A stretch of DNA of 64,000 bases from DATHWB01 sp040880725 (GTDB taxonomy: Bacteria; Actinomycetota; Acidimicrobiia; Spongiisociales; ZC4RG35). The notes beneath the pieces were generated by a model that did not search any database, had not been told where the DNA came from, and saw only the letters and a program-made list of their open reading frames with translations. How positions within the stretch are numbered: the stretch's first letter is position 1; the number at the start of each line of letters is the position of its first letter. Below, in pieces: positions 51,915 through 60,549 of this stretch. The position numbers were made by a program, and so were the translations under genes. The stretch spans positions 55,079-119,078 of the forward strand of contig JBBDHV010000029.1 in the NCBI GenBank assembly GCA_040880725.1, written 5' to 3'.

Positions 51915-53008
51915 ATCCGCTCCTGCAATCGGTGGAACGCTGCCTCGACGCGATCGGCGGGTACGCGGAGCGTGCTGTTGCCCTCTGCGAGCCTGGCGAC
52001 GGCAGTCGAGTCCTTGTGGCCCGCCCCGGACAGCACGGCGACGACATCTGCTCCGGAATCGAGACGACCGCGGGCAACGTCGGCGAGGACACCCGCGAGG
52101 GCAGTCGCTCCCGCAGGCTCGACGAACACGCCCTCTTCTCGTGCGAGGAGGCGCTGGGTGTCCCACACTCGCTCGTCGGTGACCTCTATGACATGGCCAC
52201 CGGTGGCTTCGACGGCATCGATGGCACCGAAATCGAACAGCACCGGCACCTGCAAACCGGAGATCGTGGTGCGCACACGATCGGGAAGTGGGGTGCGGTC
52301 TCCGGCGAGGGCCCGGGACAGGGTGGGGCACCCCGCCGGTTGGGCTCCGACGAGCCGGGGCGGCGTCACACCCAGTCGCTCATACCCGCGCCAAATGGAT
52401 CCGAGCAGGCCACCGCCGCCGACCGGGACGTACACCACGTCGGCGTTCGGGTGCTGTTCGGCGAGTTCGAAGGCGATGGTCTCGGCACCGCGCATCGCTT
52501 CCGGCAGATACCGGGCGCCGGTGAGGAACGGCAGCCAGCCCGCGTCCTCCGCCATACGGGCGATGGTGGGAGCGACCGAGTCGGTGGCCGCTCCGTCCTC
52601 TCCCATGCGTTCGACCAGGTGCGTGGTCGCTCCGTGGGCGAGAATCTGCTGGAGCTTGCCATCGACGATGCCCGAGAGGGTGAAGAGCACCACAGGGAAG
52701 CCGGCGCGGGCACCGTACGCGGCGATGGCGGCTCCGCCGTTCCCCGATGACGTGCCCACCGCGCCCTTCAGGCCACCTTCTCGAATCAGCGCGGCGGCCA
52801 CGGTGCCGATCCGATCCTTGAAACTCCCCGTCGGGTTCTGGTACTCGGCCTTCAAACGCACCGAGCCCACAGCCAGGCTGGTGATCGTCGGTCCCGTCCC
52901 TTCGATGAGCGGGGTGTCGCCTTCACCGAGGGAGACGACGGCCGATGCGTCCGTCACCGGAAGGAGCGATGAGTGGCGCCAGAGGCCCCGTGTTGGGAAG
53001 CCGGTCAT
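51911..53008 (-). CDS. PLP-dependent threonine synthase/dehydratase-like enzyme (fold type II)
   Basis: The 365-aa protein has the PLP Lys K64 in EYQNPTGSFKDRIG, the phosphate-binding region TSSGNGGAAIAAYGARAG, and the Gly-rich loop VPVGGGGLLGSIWRGYERLG. The NPTGSFKDR text is closer to threonine synthase than to serine/threonine dehydratase, but the position in a catabolic series argues for a lyase role on a hydroxy- or diamino acid. ATG 53008 is divergent from the DSD1-like gene, with about 60-70 bp between. Confidence 0.88.
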   Translation of the reverse strand: MTGFPTRGLWRHSSLLPVTDASAVVSLGEGDTPLIEGTGPTITSLAVGSVRLKAEYQNPTGSFKDRIGTVAAALIREGGLKGAVGTSSGNGGAAIAAYGARAGFPVVLFTLSGIVDGKLQQILAHGATTHLVERMGEDGAATDSVAPTIARMAEDAGWLPFLTGARYLPEAMRGAETIAFELAEQHPNADVVYVPVGGGGLLGSIWRGYERLGVTPPRLVGAQPAGCPTLSRALAGDRTPLPDRVRTTISGLQVPVLFDFGAIDAVEATGGHVIEVTDERVWDTQRLLAREEGVFVEPAGATALAGVLADVARGRLDSGADVVAVLSGAGHKDSTAVARLAEGNSTLRVPADRVEAAFHRLQERM

Positions 53009-53076
53009 TGCTGGGCGATTCTAGCTCGGATGAAAGTCCCAATTCACCATGTGAAACCGTCGTTACAATGCCGACC

Positions 53077-54354
53077 ATGGTTTCGCACGAGAAAGTCCCG
53101 TCTGACATGGCTCGATCCGAAGGTCCTACGTCCGGTTTGAAAGGACTTCCCTTCGACCTGGAGGTCGGGACGGGCTGGAACCTGTTCGACGCAGCCATCG
53201 GGTTTCCCGTCGCCGTGCTGCACGAGTCGGCGATCCGTCACAACAGCGCCACGATGGCGGCGTTCTGCGCACGACACGGCGTTTCGCATGCCCCGCATGG
53301 CAAGACGACCATGGCGCCGGCGATCTTTCGGATCCAACTCGGGGACGGGTGCTGGGGAATCACGGCCGCCACTGTCTGGCAAGCGGCGAAGATGCGCGAG
53401 GCGGGCGTCCCGCGGGTGATCATCGCCAACGAGGTCGTCGTCCCCGCCGAGATCGAATGGCTCGGACAGGCAGTCGCCGAGGGGTTCGATGTGATGTGTT
53501 ACGTGGACTCACTCGACGGTGTGCGCCTGCTCGACGAAGTGCTTGCCGCGAACCCCGACCATCCCCGTCTCGCGGTGTTGCTCGAAGTCGGTGTGCGGGG
53601 TGGGCGTACCGGAGTCCGGTCACTTGACGAGGCGCTTTCGGTTGCGCGAGCGGCCGCGGAATCTCCCCGACTGATCCTCACCGGTGTCTCCGGATTCGAA
53701 GGGATCCTCGGAGCCGAAGGTGATCGAACGGACCGCGAGGTCGTCGTGGACTTCCTCGACTCGATCGTGGATGCCGCCCACGCCGTGCACGCCGAGGACC
53801 TCTTCGAGCCCGCTCCCGAGGTGATCGTGACGGCCGGTGGCAGTGCCTATTTCGATTACGTACTCGAGCGATTCGAGCGTGTCGACCTGGGTGACACCCC
53901 GACTCGCATCGTGCTCCGAACAGGGGGATACATCAGCCACGACGACGTCGGCTACAACCGGAAGTCGCCCATGGGCGCCACACCGCGAGTCGAGGAGGGT
54001 TCAGCCCTGCAGGCATCGATCGAGATCTGGGCCGCAGTCCTTTCCCGACCCGAACCGACGCGGGCGCTGGTGGGTCTCGGCAAGCGAGACGCGGCATCGG
54101 ACGGGCGCCTGCCGGTCGCCAAGAAAGTTCGGAGGCGAGGCTCGACGACAGTGGAGTCGATCGAGCCGAACGAGGTCTCGGTGATCAACGACCAACACGC
54201 CTATCTGGATCTCGACCCCGAGGATCCGCTCGCGGTGGGGGATCTCGTCGGGTTCGGCATCGGGCATCCGTGCACCACGTTCGACAAGTGGCGTGTGATG
54301 CTGATGGTCGATGACGACTATCGCGTCACCGAACTGGCCCACACGATCTTCTGA
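53077..54354 (+). CDS. D-threonine aldolase / D-serine dehydratase-like PLP enzyme (fold type III)
   Basis: The 425-aa alanine-racemase-like barrel enzyme has the PLP Lys K76 in HAPHGKTTMAPAIF and the C-terminal zinc motif HPCTTFDKWR (H397, C399), hallmarks of DSD1/D-threonine aldolase proteins. It cleaves or dehydrates D-beta-hydroxy amino acids; beta-hydroxyaspartate aldolases belong to the same group. Starts at ATG 53068 and ATG 53077 are both possible. It is divergent from the other PLP enzyme, and a GTGAAAC motif lies just before it. Confidence 0.9.
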   Translation: MVSHEKVPSDMARSEGPTSGLKGLPFDLEVGTGWNLFDAAIGFPVAVLHESAIRHNSATMAAFCARHGVSHAPHGKTTMAPAIFRIQLGDGCWGITAATVWQAAKMREAGVPRVIIANEVVVPAEIEWLGQAVAEGFDVMCYVDSLDGVRLLDEVLAANPDHPRLAVLLEVGVRGGRTGVRSLDEALSVARAAAESPRLILTGVSGFEGILGAEGDRTDREVVVDFLDSIVDAAHAVHAEDLFEPAPEVIVTAGGSAYFDYVLERFERVDLGDTPTRIVLRTGGYISHDDVGYNRKSPMGATPRVEEGSALQASIEIWAAVLSRPEPTRALVGLGKRDAASDGRLPVAKKVRRRGSTTVESIEPNEVSVINDQHAYLDLDPEDPLAVGDLVGFGIGHPCTTFDKWRVMLMVDDDYRVTELAHTIF

Positions 54355-54385
54355 CCGTGCGGGCCGGCGAGGTCTCACCGCACGG
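54355..54385. terminator. Bidirectional terminator-like hairpin
   Basis: A perfect 8-bp stem CCGTGCGG (54355-54362) / CCGCACGG (54378-54385) with a 15-nt loop lies exactly between the convergent DSD1-like and RidA gene ends and includes the RidA stop codon. There is no long T tract, as is common in high-GC organisms. Confidence 0.6.
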
Positions 54386-54842
54386 CGATGATGGCTTCGA
54401 CCTCGACGGGTGTGCCGAGGGGGAGCTCCGCCATTCCCACCGCCGACCGAGCGTGGGTTCCGGCGTCGCCCAGGATGTCTCGGAACAGCTGTGATGCACC
54501 GTTGGCCACACCGCTCTGGTCACGAAAACCCGGAGCGCTGGCGACGAACACCGTCAGCTTGACGATCTGTTCGATCTCCGCGAGGGATCCGAGGAGCTCC
54601 TGGGTCCTGCCGAGGAGGTTGATGGCGCATTGTCGAGCACACGCCTTGCCGGTCTCGACGTCGACGTCGTCGCCGAGGCGGCCGGTGGCCATCAGTTCGG
54701 AGCCGCGGAACGCCACCTGACCGGACATGAACAGCAGCTGGCCATGCCGGATGACCGGCCGCACGGTGGATTCCGGCGCGGGGACCGGGCTGAGGACGGG
54801 TTCGAGGGCGGCGAATGCCGCGTCGCGATCGTGGTTGGTCAT
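54375..54842 (-). CDS. RidA family protein (enamine/imine deaminase)
   Basis: The 155-aa protein of the YjgF/YER057c/UK114 family has RHGQLLFMSGQVAFRG, CAINLLGRTQELLGSLAEIE, IVKLTVFVASAPGFRDQ and HARSAVGMAELPLGTPVEVE, with the conserved Arg before SAVG. It hydrolyses reactive 2-aminoacrylate and related enamines formed by PLP dehydratases, so it fits beside the two PLP enzymes. The start overlaps the M81 gene stop (ATGA). Confidence 0.93.
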   Translation of the reverse strand: MTNHDRDAAFAALEPVLSPVPAPESTVRPVIRHGQLLFMSGQVAFRGSELMATGRLGDDVDVETGKACARQCAINLLGRTQELLGSLAEIEQIVKLTVFVASAPGFRDQSGVANGASQLFRDILGDAGTHARSAVGMAELPLGTPVEVEAIIAVR

Positions 54843-56350
54843 CGGTTACTCCCATCGGGGGTGTTGGCGTCGTATCGGGTGTCTGCTTCGAAGGGGAACA
54901 TCGGTCGTCGGCGTTCGTGATACTCGAGTGACGAGAGATCGGCGCTGGTGCATCCCGCGGTGTTCAGCCAGATCATTTCTGCTGCGATCGGCTCGAATGC
55001 CCCGCGTGGCGAATGCACACCCTTGGCAACGATGATCGGCTGGGTGTGAGGGTTGATGCCGACACTGATCAACTGCTGCAGGCTTGGGTTGCCCAGAGGG
55101 CGGCTGTTGAGCATGAGCGTGTGGCCGTCTTCGGTCTCCACCACGGCCCGCAGGCCGACGTTGAAGAAGCGAAAGCCACCGTGGGTGGCGCCGGGGTCTT
55201 CGAACTTGCCGCTGTCGAGGACGCGCACGACCCCGCGAATCGATACGGGGGATCCGTGGAGATCGTCGGTTTTGCCTCCGACCTCGAGTTCCACCGTCGC
55301 GCCAACTCCGGCCGTCATGCATGCCGCAACCGCATCGGGATCGCACAGGGACTGGAAGAGCCCCCCCACGCCCAACCGCTGAGCGGCGGCGAGCACATGG
55401 GTGGAATCTCCCGGACTGCCGCCGCCGACGTTGTCGCCCACGTCGAGGAGCACCACGGGGTGGTTGGTTGCCTTCGAGGCTCCCAGGAGCGCTTCGTCGA
55501 TGTCGGTGCCGTCGCCGGTCATCTCTTCGCGCATGTCCCAGGCGGCAGATGCGATCTTCTTGGAGATGTCGGAGGCGAGGGCTTCGTCTCCGTCGGTGAT
55601 GGTGATGAATGCCATGCCCATCTCGGCGACATCCGCGTACGGGAACCCCTCGGCCACGCTCACGTCCAGCACCCCGGGTCGTTTGGCCTGCTCGGCTGCG
55701 AACTCCAAGAGCTCGCGCATCGGCGAATCGCTGGTGCCCTGGCGAAGGATGTTGATCACGAGGGGAGGCATCTCCAATGCCTTCACCGGCTGGATCTCGC
55801 CCCGCACCGTGCGAATGACGAGGTCGGCGGCTTTCCTCGCCCGCGGTCGCGGGTCGAGGTGGGGGTTGGTCATGTAGGTGTTGATGATCGTGGCGTTGTC
55901 CACCATCTCGGGCGAGATGTTGGCGTGCATGTCGAGGGTCACCCCGATCGGTACGTCAGGCCCGACGAGTTCTCGAACCCGGCGCAGGATCTCGCCGTCG
56001 GCGTCGCGGTGTCCGACGGAGACGGCCGCGCCATGCAGCGACAGCAGCACCGCGTCCCACGGGCCGTGGGTACCCAGGTCATCCAGGAGACGTCCCACCA
56101 TCGTCTCGAAGGCGTCTTCGGTGATCGCATTCATCGGCGTGAGGCGGTAGAAGATGAGGGGAACAATCTCGACGTCGGGGTCGGCATCACCCGCTTCGAG
56201 GTAGCCGCCGAGCGTGGCTTGCGAGGTGGCGAAGTCCCTGACGAGATCCTCGCCTTCGACGGGCCCGGCCGCCAGCCACTTGTCGAGGCCGGCCGGGACC
56301 GGTGAATAGGTGTTGGACTCATGGCTGAGTCCGAGGGTTGCTATGCGCAT
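54839..56350 (-). CDS. M81 family metallopeptidase (MlrC/microcystinase C-like)
   Basis: The 503-aa protein has DUF1485/MlrC motifs: ATLGLSHESNTYSPVPAG (putative metal ligands H and E), VLLSLHGAAVSVGHRDADGE, VTLDMHANISPEMVDNATII and TNPHLDPRPRARKAADLV. VLLDVGDNVGGGSPGDSTHV opens the C-terminal half. The family hydrolyses small amide or peptide substrates and is often found in amino-acid catabolic clusters. It lies between an SDR and RidA in an IclR-controlled series. Confidence 0.93.
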   Translation of the reverse strand: MRIATLGLSHESNTYSPVPAGLDKWLAAGPVEGEDLVRDFATSQATLGGYLEAGDADPDVEIVPLIFYRLTPMNAITEDAFETMVGRLLDDLGTHGPWDAVLLSLHGAAVSVGHRDADGEILRRVRELVGPDVPIGVTLDMHANISPEMVDNATIINTYMTNPHLDPRPRARKAADLVIRTVRGEIQPVKALEMPPLVINILRQGTSDSPMRELLEFAAEQAKRPGVLDVSVAEGFPYADVAEMGMAFITITDGDEALASDISKKIASAAWDMREEMTGDGTDIDEALLGASKATNHPVVLLDVGDNVGGGSPGDSTHVLAAAQRLGVGGLFQSLCDPDAVAACMTAGVGATVELEVGGKTDDLHGSPVSIRGVVRVLDSGKFEDPGATHGGFRFFNVGLRAVVETEDGHTLMLNSRPLGNPSLQQLISVGINPHTQPIIVAKGVHSPRGAFEPIAAEMIWLNTAGCTSADLSSLEYHERRRPMFPFEADTRYDANTPDGSNR

Positions 56351-56392
56351 GGGCGCCCTTTCATATCGGAAACCTGACGGGAGTGCCGGCGC

Positions 56393-57184
56393 TCACCAGA
56401 TCGACCACCCGCCGTCGACGACGAGGTTGTGGCCGGTGATGAAGCGCCCCGCATCAGAGGCGAGAAGTACCACGGCGCCCTTCATGTCGTCGGGCACACC
56501 CCTCACGCCGAGGGCGTTGCCATCGACGAGCCGGCGCACGAACTCCGGGTCGGCGTCGGGCTTGGGCACATGGCCGGGGCTGATGCAGTTCACCCGGACG
56601 CCCGACCGACCGAATTCCGCGGCGAGATTTCGGGTCAGTCCGATGATCGCCGCCTTCGACGTCTGATAGGCGAGGCTCGACCGCTTCTTCTTCCCGAGTC
56701 CTTCGTAGAGGCGGGGGTCTGCGGCGAGCGAGCCGTGAACCGAGGACACGGTGATGATCGAACCTGAGTGGCGAGGAAGCATGTACCGGGCGGCGGCGTT
56801 GGCGGTGGTGACGGTCCCGAGCAGGTGGGATTCCCACGTGGCGCGGACAGCATCCAGATCGGTGTCGGGCGGGAACGAGCCCTCGTCATTGGCGCCTGCG
56901 TTGCACACCGCGATGTCGATCGGTCCGGCGTCGGAGGCGATCTCGGAGAGGACGGCCTGCACGCGTTCGGGATCGGTGATGTCCATCTGCACCGCCTGGC
57001 ACCAACCTCCGCCGGCGCGGATGGCGGCGGCGGTCTCCTCGATCAGGGCGGTTCGCCTTCCGGCGACGAAAGTCTTCGCACCGTGAGCTGCGAGACCTTC
57101 GGCCATCGCACGCCCCAGATGGGTGCCGCCTCCCGTCACGAGCGCAACACGGTCGGTCAGGTCGAACATCGAGGCGTTCGTCAT
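56393..57184 (-). CDS. SDR family oxidoreductase
   Basis: The classical SDR is 263 aa. It has cofactor site ALVTGGGTHLGRAMAEGLAA, the strand-4 motif CNAGAN, Ser in TVSSVHGS, YQTSKAA for Tyr/Lys, and ending HNLVVDGGWSIW. N- and C-terminal text resembles the two SDRs at 29101 and 29925 (MFDLT...ALVTGGG and LVVDGGWSIW), so the three may act on similar substrates. Its start overlaps the IclR stop (ATGA). Confidence 0.9.
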   Translation of the reverse strand: MTNASMFDLTDRVALVTGGGTHLGRAMAEGLAAHGAKTFVAGRRTALIEETAAAIRAGGGWCQAVQMDITDPERVQAVLSEIASDAGPIDIAVCNAGANDEGSFPPDTDLDAVRATWESHLLGTVTTANAAARYMLPRHSGSIITVSSVHGSLAADPRLYEGLGKKKRSSLAYQTSKAAIIGLTRNLAAEFGRSGVRVNCISPGHVPKPDADPEFVRRLVDGNALGVRGVPDDMKGAVVLLASDAGRFITGHNLVVDGGWSIW

Positions 57185-58008
57185 TGTCGCCTTCCTTTCG
57201 GTGGGTAGGGGCCTTCGTATCCGAGCGTTCGTGAGGCCCGCTCGGCGGCCTGGACCACATGTCCGGAGATGGCTTTCTCCTCCTCGGCGAAGCGACCGGC
57301 CGGGAGCGACGTGCCGTACGCGCCGTGGGGTTGGGCATCGGCGCCGAGGATGACCGCACCGATGCAGGACACGCCGGCTGTGAACTCCTCACGGTCGATG
57401 CCGTAGCCGCGCAGGCGTGTGGCATCGAGCTCGGCGAGCAGGCCATCCCAGGACGTGATCGTATTCGGGGTCAATGCCGCGAAGGTACGCGTCTCGAAGA
57501 ATCCGTCGACGGACGCCGGCGGGACATGCGCGAGGTAGGCCTTTGCCGAGGCCCGGATGTGAGGATGTCCGCTGTATCCGACGGTCAGGCTGCCCACACG
57601 GAGCATGTTGGTTCCTTCAAGGAGCCCCACGATCGGGAGGTCGGCGTTGTGGCGCAGCGTGATGTAGACGGTCTCGCCCAGAGCCTGATGCAGGTCATGC
57701 AAGATGTCGAGAAGCTGCGGGGACGGAGCGACGGCGCTGTCGTACCGGTCGGACAGGTAACCAACCCGCGTCCCGAGCACGTATCTTCCGCCGGGAAGCC
57801 GGTGAACGTATCCGGCGTGTTGCAGCGTGCGGAGTATCTGGTAGCACGTGCCGAGGTTGATCTCGAGGTCGGCGACGAGCGACTTGGCGGTCGCCCGACC
57901 ACGTTCGGTGGCGACTCTCTCCAGGACCTGTATTCCCCGATTCAGCGTGAGAAGCAGACCGGAGGGGCGGTCTGGCTCCTGGATTGCTCCTGCGTCGGAG
58001 CCGGGCAT
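57181..58008 (-). CDS. IclR family transcriptional regulator
   Basis: The 275-aa regulator has an N-terminal winged helix (~residues 20-80: LTLNRGIQVLERVATERGRA and INLGTCYQILRTLQHAGYVH) and an effector domain (~95-255) with TVYITLRHNADLPIVGLLEG, HIRASAKAYLAH and GVSCIGAVILGADAQPHGA, including the conserved Cys. It heads the leftward operon IclR-SDR-M81-RidA and probably controls it. The 270 bp to the next, divergent gene hold no other clear feature. Confidence 0.93.
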   Translation of the reverse strand: MPGSDAGAIQEPDRPSGLLLTLNRGIQVLERVATERGRATAKSLVADLEINLGTCYQILRTLQHAGYVHRLPGGRYVLGTRVGYLSDRYDSAVAPSPQLLDILHDLHQALGETVYITLRHNADLPIVGLLEGTNMLRVGSLTVGYSGHPHIRASAKAYLAHVPPASVDGFFETRTFAALTPNTITSWDGLLAELDATRLRGYGIDREEFTAGVSCIGAVILGADAQPHGAYGTSLPAGRFAEEEKAISGHVVQAAERASRTLGYEGPYPPKGRRQ

Positions 58009-58278
58009 GTGGACTCACTTCTCGATTGGCGGCGATCACCACGACGGCGTGTCAGGACTCCCACCATCGGGGAAGGTGGGCGCCTCTCACTATCCTAAAC
58101 AGCCTCGGTTATCCCGAACATGCTCGACGAGTGCCTCCTTCGCGCACTGATAGTCGGAAGCGCTTTGGAAATACCGACACGAGGACCATGATGGGCAGCA
58201 GGTAGGTCAGGGAGATCCGCGTGGGCGCGTCGTGCTGCGCGTTCACCCTGTGATCTCGTCTCAGAAAGGTACGTTGAC

Positions 58279-60324
58279 ATGGTCGATCGCTCGCAACTCG
58301 AGCCGGCGGATTTCGAGTTCGTCGTATTGGCAGACACCCATTACGTCCTGCCCGAAAAGTCCAATTCCGGCGAGTTCGAGACACGGCGCTATCAGACGGC
58401 TCGCATCGGCCAGGCGATGGATCTCGCTCGTCACCTCGACCCGACGTTCGTGCTCCACCTGGGAGATCTCGTTCAGGAGTTTCCCGGCACTTCCGACTTC
58501 CCCGAGTCCCTCCGGCAAGCCAAGGATCAGCTCGATGCTGCCGGCATCACGATTCATCACGCGGCCGGCAATCACGACGTCGGAGACAAGCCGGATCCGA
58601 CCACCGCCGCGCCATGGACGACCAACGAATTTCTCGACTATTACCACGAGCACATCGCTCCCTCGTGGTTCGACTTTGTCGAAGGTGACGTGCATTTCAT
58701 CGTGCTCAACACGTCCATCATGAACAACACCGCGCTGGACGCGGAGGCCGAGCAGTGGCAGTGGTTGGAGGCGACGTTGGAGGCGCACCCCGGAATGCGC
58801 ACCGTGGTCGGCTATCACATCCCGGCGTACGTGATGGATCCTGCGGAGCCGTCGCTCGGGCACTACGACAACGTCGCCGAGCCGGCCCGGTCGCGCCTAC
58901 TCGAGTTGTTCGACCGACACGGGGTCCACTTCGTGTTCCAGGGCCACAGTCATTTTGCGTTCGTCAACCAGTCCCCCGGGACGCGCCTCTACGTGCTGCC
59001 CTCGACGTCCACGACCCGACCCGGATTCTGTGAGTTGTTCTCGAGCGCGGCGCCACCCGCCCAGGGTCACAACGACGCCGACAAGCTGGGGTTGTTCCTC
59101 GTGCGGGTCTACCGCGATGACATGCGCATCAACTTCCTCCGCACCCAGGGCCCCGCGGCGACGGTTCCGCCCCCCGGTGGGAGCCGGGAGATCCTGCTGA
59201 CCGGAACGCCGCGCGAACTCGCGACCTCCCAACTCGGTGTCACGCTGCGGCATCCCCTTGCGAACTACGCCGACGTTCCGATCACGTTCCCGTCGACCGT
59301 GCGCCAGCCGGTGCGCAACGACTACCCCTTGCTCGGACTGGTGGAGCTGGGAGCGAAGTCGGTCCGCATTCCCGGGAGCGAGCTCGACGACGATCGGCTC
59401 CGTCCCCGGCACGAGATCCTCCATGCGGAGGGTATGGCAACGGTGGCGACGTTCCTGTGGGAGCCGGCGCCGGACCTCGTTGATCGGATATCGGCAGTGG
59501 CGTCGGCCGTGGGCGGAGTCGAGATCCAGGTGCCGGGAGACGGCGAGCCCGCAGACGACGTGTTGGCGTCGTTCGCCGCCCTGTCGGTGGCGGCGGGTGC
59601 GCCGCTGTCGCTGTGCCAGGTCACTCTTGCGCAGATCAAGGGTGTGCAGATGCACCGGCGCCAGAGGTTCGGCTACAAGCCGGCAGCGCTGCGGTCACTC
59701 GACGCACGGCTCACGACCGCGGGCTCGCCTGTCGATCGGGCCGTGTGTCACATTGACGAGCGCGACGAGTTGTGGGAACTCGTCGAGGTGCTGGGCACGG
59801 GGCTCGACACCATCCGACATGTCGATGTGCTCGTCGAGGTCGGGTTGCAGGGCCTTGCGGCCGACTCGTGGCTCGCCGCGGAAGCTCTGGTGGCACTCGC
59901 ACCATTCGAAGGTATCCGGGTCTTCGTCGACACGCTCGTAGAACTCGACCGCACGATGGACATGCGGGGCGGACTCCTGACTCGCATGTGCAACCCCCGC
60001 CCCTCGTTTCGGGTGCTGCAGACCCTCAACACCGTGGTGCATGGTCGGGTGGTGGCCGGAGACGTCACCGACGTCCGTCGCACGAGATTCGGCGTGGCGG
60101 CGAAGACGGGCAACGGCGAGGCACTGCTGTTGGTCGTACCCGGTATCGATCCGGACGGACGCGTCGACCTCGACGAGGCCCTGCGGACGATCGGATCGTC
60201 GCCCGATGCGCCGGTCGTCCGGTATGAACTGGCCACGGGATGGGTGTGGTGTGGCCCCGCATCGGGGTCGGTGTTCGCCCCGTCTGATCCAACCGCTCCG
60301 TACGTCATCCAGTCCGCCCCCTGA
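58279..60324 (+). CDS. Calcineurin-like metallophosphoesterase with large C-terminal domain
   Basis: In this 681-aa protein, residues ~10-270 carry the full metallophosphoesterase set: D19/H21 (LADTHYVLP), D63 (HLGDLVQEF), N98/H99/D100 (AAGNHDVGD), H180 (VGYHIPAY), H223/H225 (QGHSHFAF). Residues ~300-681 are not recognised; they include a barrel-like stretch (LRHVDVLV-type strands) and end in a beta region. No signal peptide. ATG 58279 is supported by AGAAAGG upstream. The substrate could be a phosphodiester or phosphonate ester; uncertain. Confidence 0.85.
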   Translation: MVDRSQLEPADFEFVVLADTHYVLPEKSNSGEFETRRYQTARIGQAMDLARHLDPTFVLHLGDLVQEFPGTSDFPESLRQAKDQLDAAGITIHHAAGNHDVGDKPDPTTAAPWTTNEFLDYYHEHIAPSWFDFVEGDVHFIVLNTSIMNNTALDAEAEQWQWLEATLEAHPGMRTVVGYHIPAYVMDPAEPSLGHYDNVAEPARSRLLELFDRHGVHFVFQGHSHFAFVNQSPGTRLYVLPSTSTTRPGFCELFSSAAPPAQGHNDADKLGLFLVRVYRDDMRINFLRTQGPAATVPPPGGSREILLTGTPRELATSQLGVTLRHPLANYADVPITFPSTVRQPVRNDYPLLGLVELGAKSVRIPGSELDDDRLRPRHEILHAEGMATVATFLWEPAPDLVDRISAVASAVGGVEIQVPGDGEPADDVLASFAALSVAAGAPLSLCQVTLAQIKGVQMHRRQRFGYKPAALRSLDARLTTAGSPVDRAVCHIDERDELWELVEVLGTGLDTIRHVDVLVEVGLQGLAADSWLAAEALVALAPFEGIRVFVDTLVELDRTMDMRGGLLTRMCNPRPSFRVLQTLNTVVHGRVVAGDVTDVRRTRFGVAAKTGNGEALLLVVPGIDPDGRVDLDEALRTIGSSPDAPVVRYELATGWVWCGPASGSVFAPSDPTAPYVIQSAP

Positions 60325-60378
60325 CGCCTGCGGCGTCGTCGCGAACCCTGGGTTCCTGACCACACTGGCGGTAGTCCT

Positions 60379-60406
60379 GGGCCCGCAGTTCGACCTCGGC
60401 GGGCCC
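60379..60406 (+). terminator. Terminator-like hairpin
   Basis: A perfect 8-bp stem GGGCCCGC (60379-60386) / GCGGGCCC (60399-60406) with a 12-nt loop lies 55 nt after the metallophosphoesterase stop and before the next operon. The following TTGCAGAATAGTTGCAATTG (60423-60442) may belong to the promoter of the E1 operon. Confidence 0.55.
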
Positions 60407-60549
60407 TGCTGGGCGGAGAGATTGCAGAATAGTTGCAATTGAGTCGGGTTATTGGCAGAGACGGGCGGCATCTGGCATGCTGCGGCGTGGCTGGCGGGCA
60501 ACACCCGGTCGCCACCTCGCCGGACGCACCTGACGGAGGTCTCGATTCG

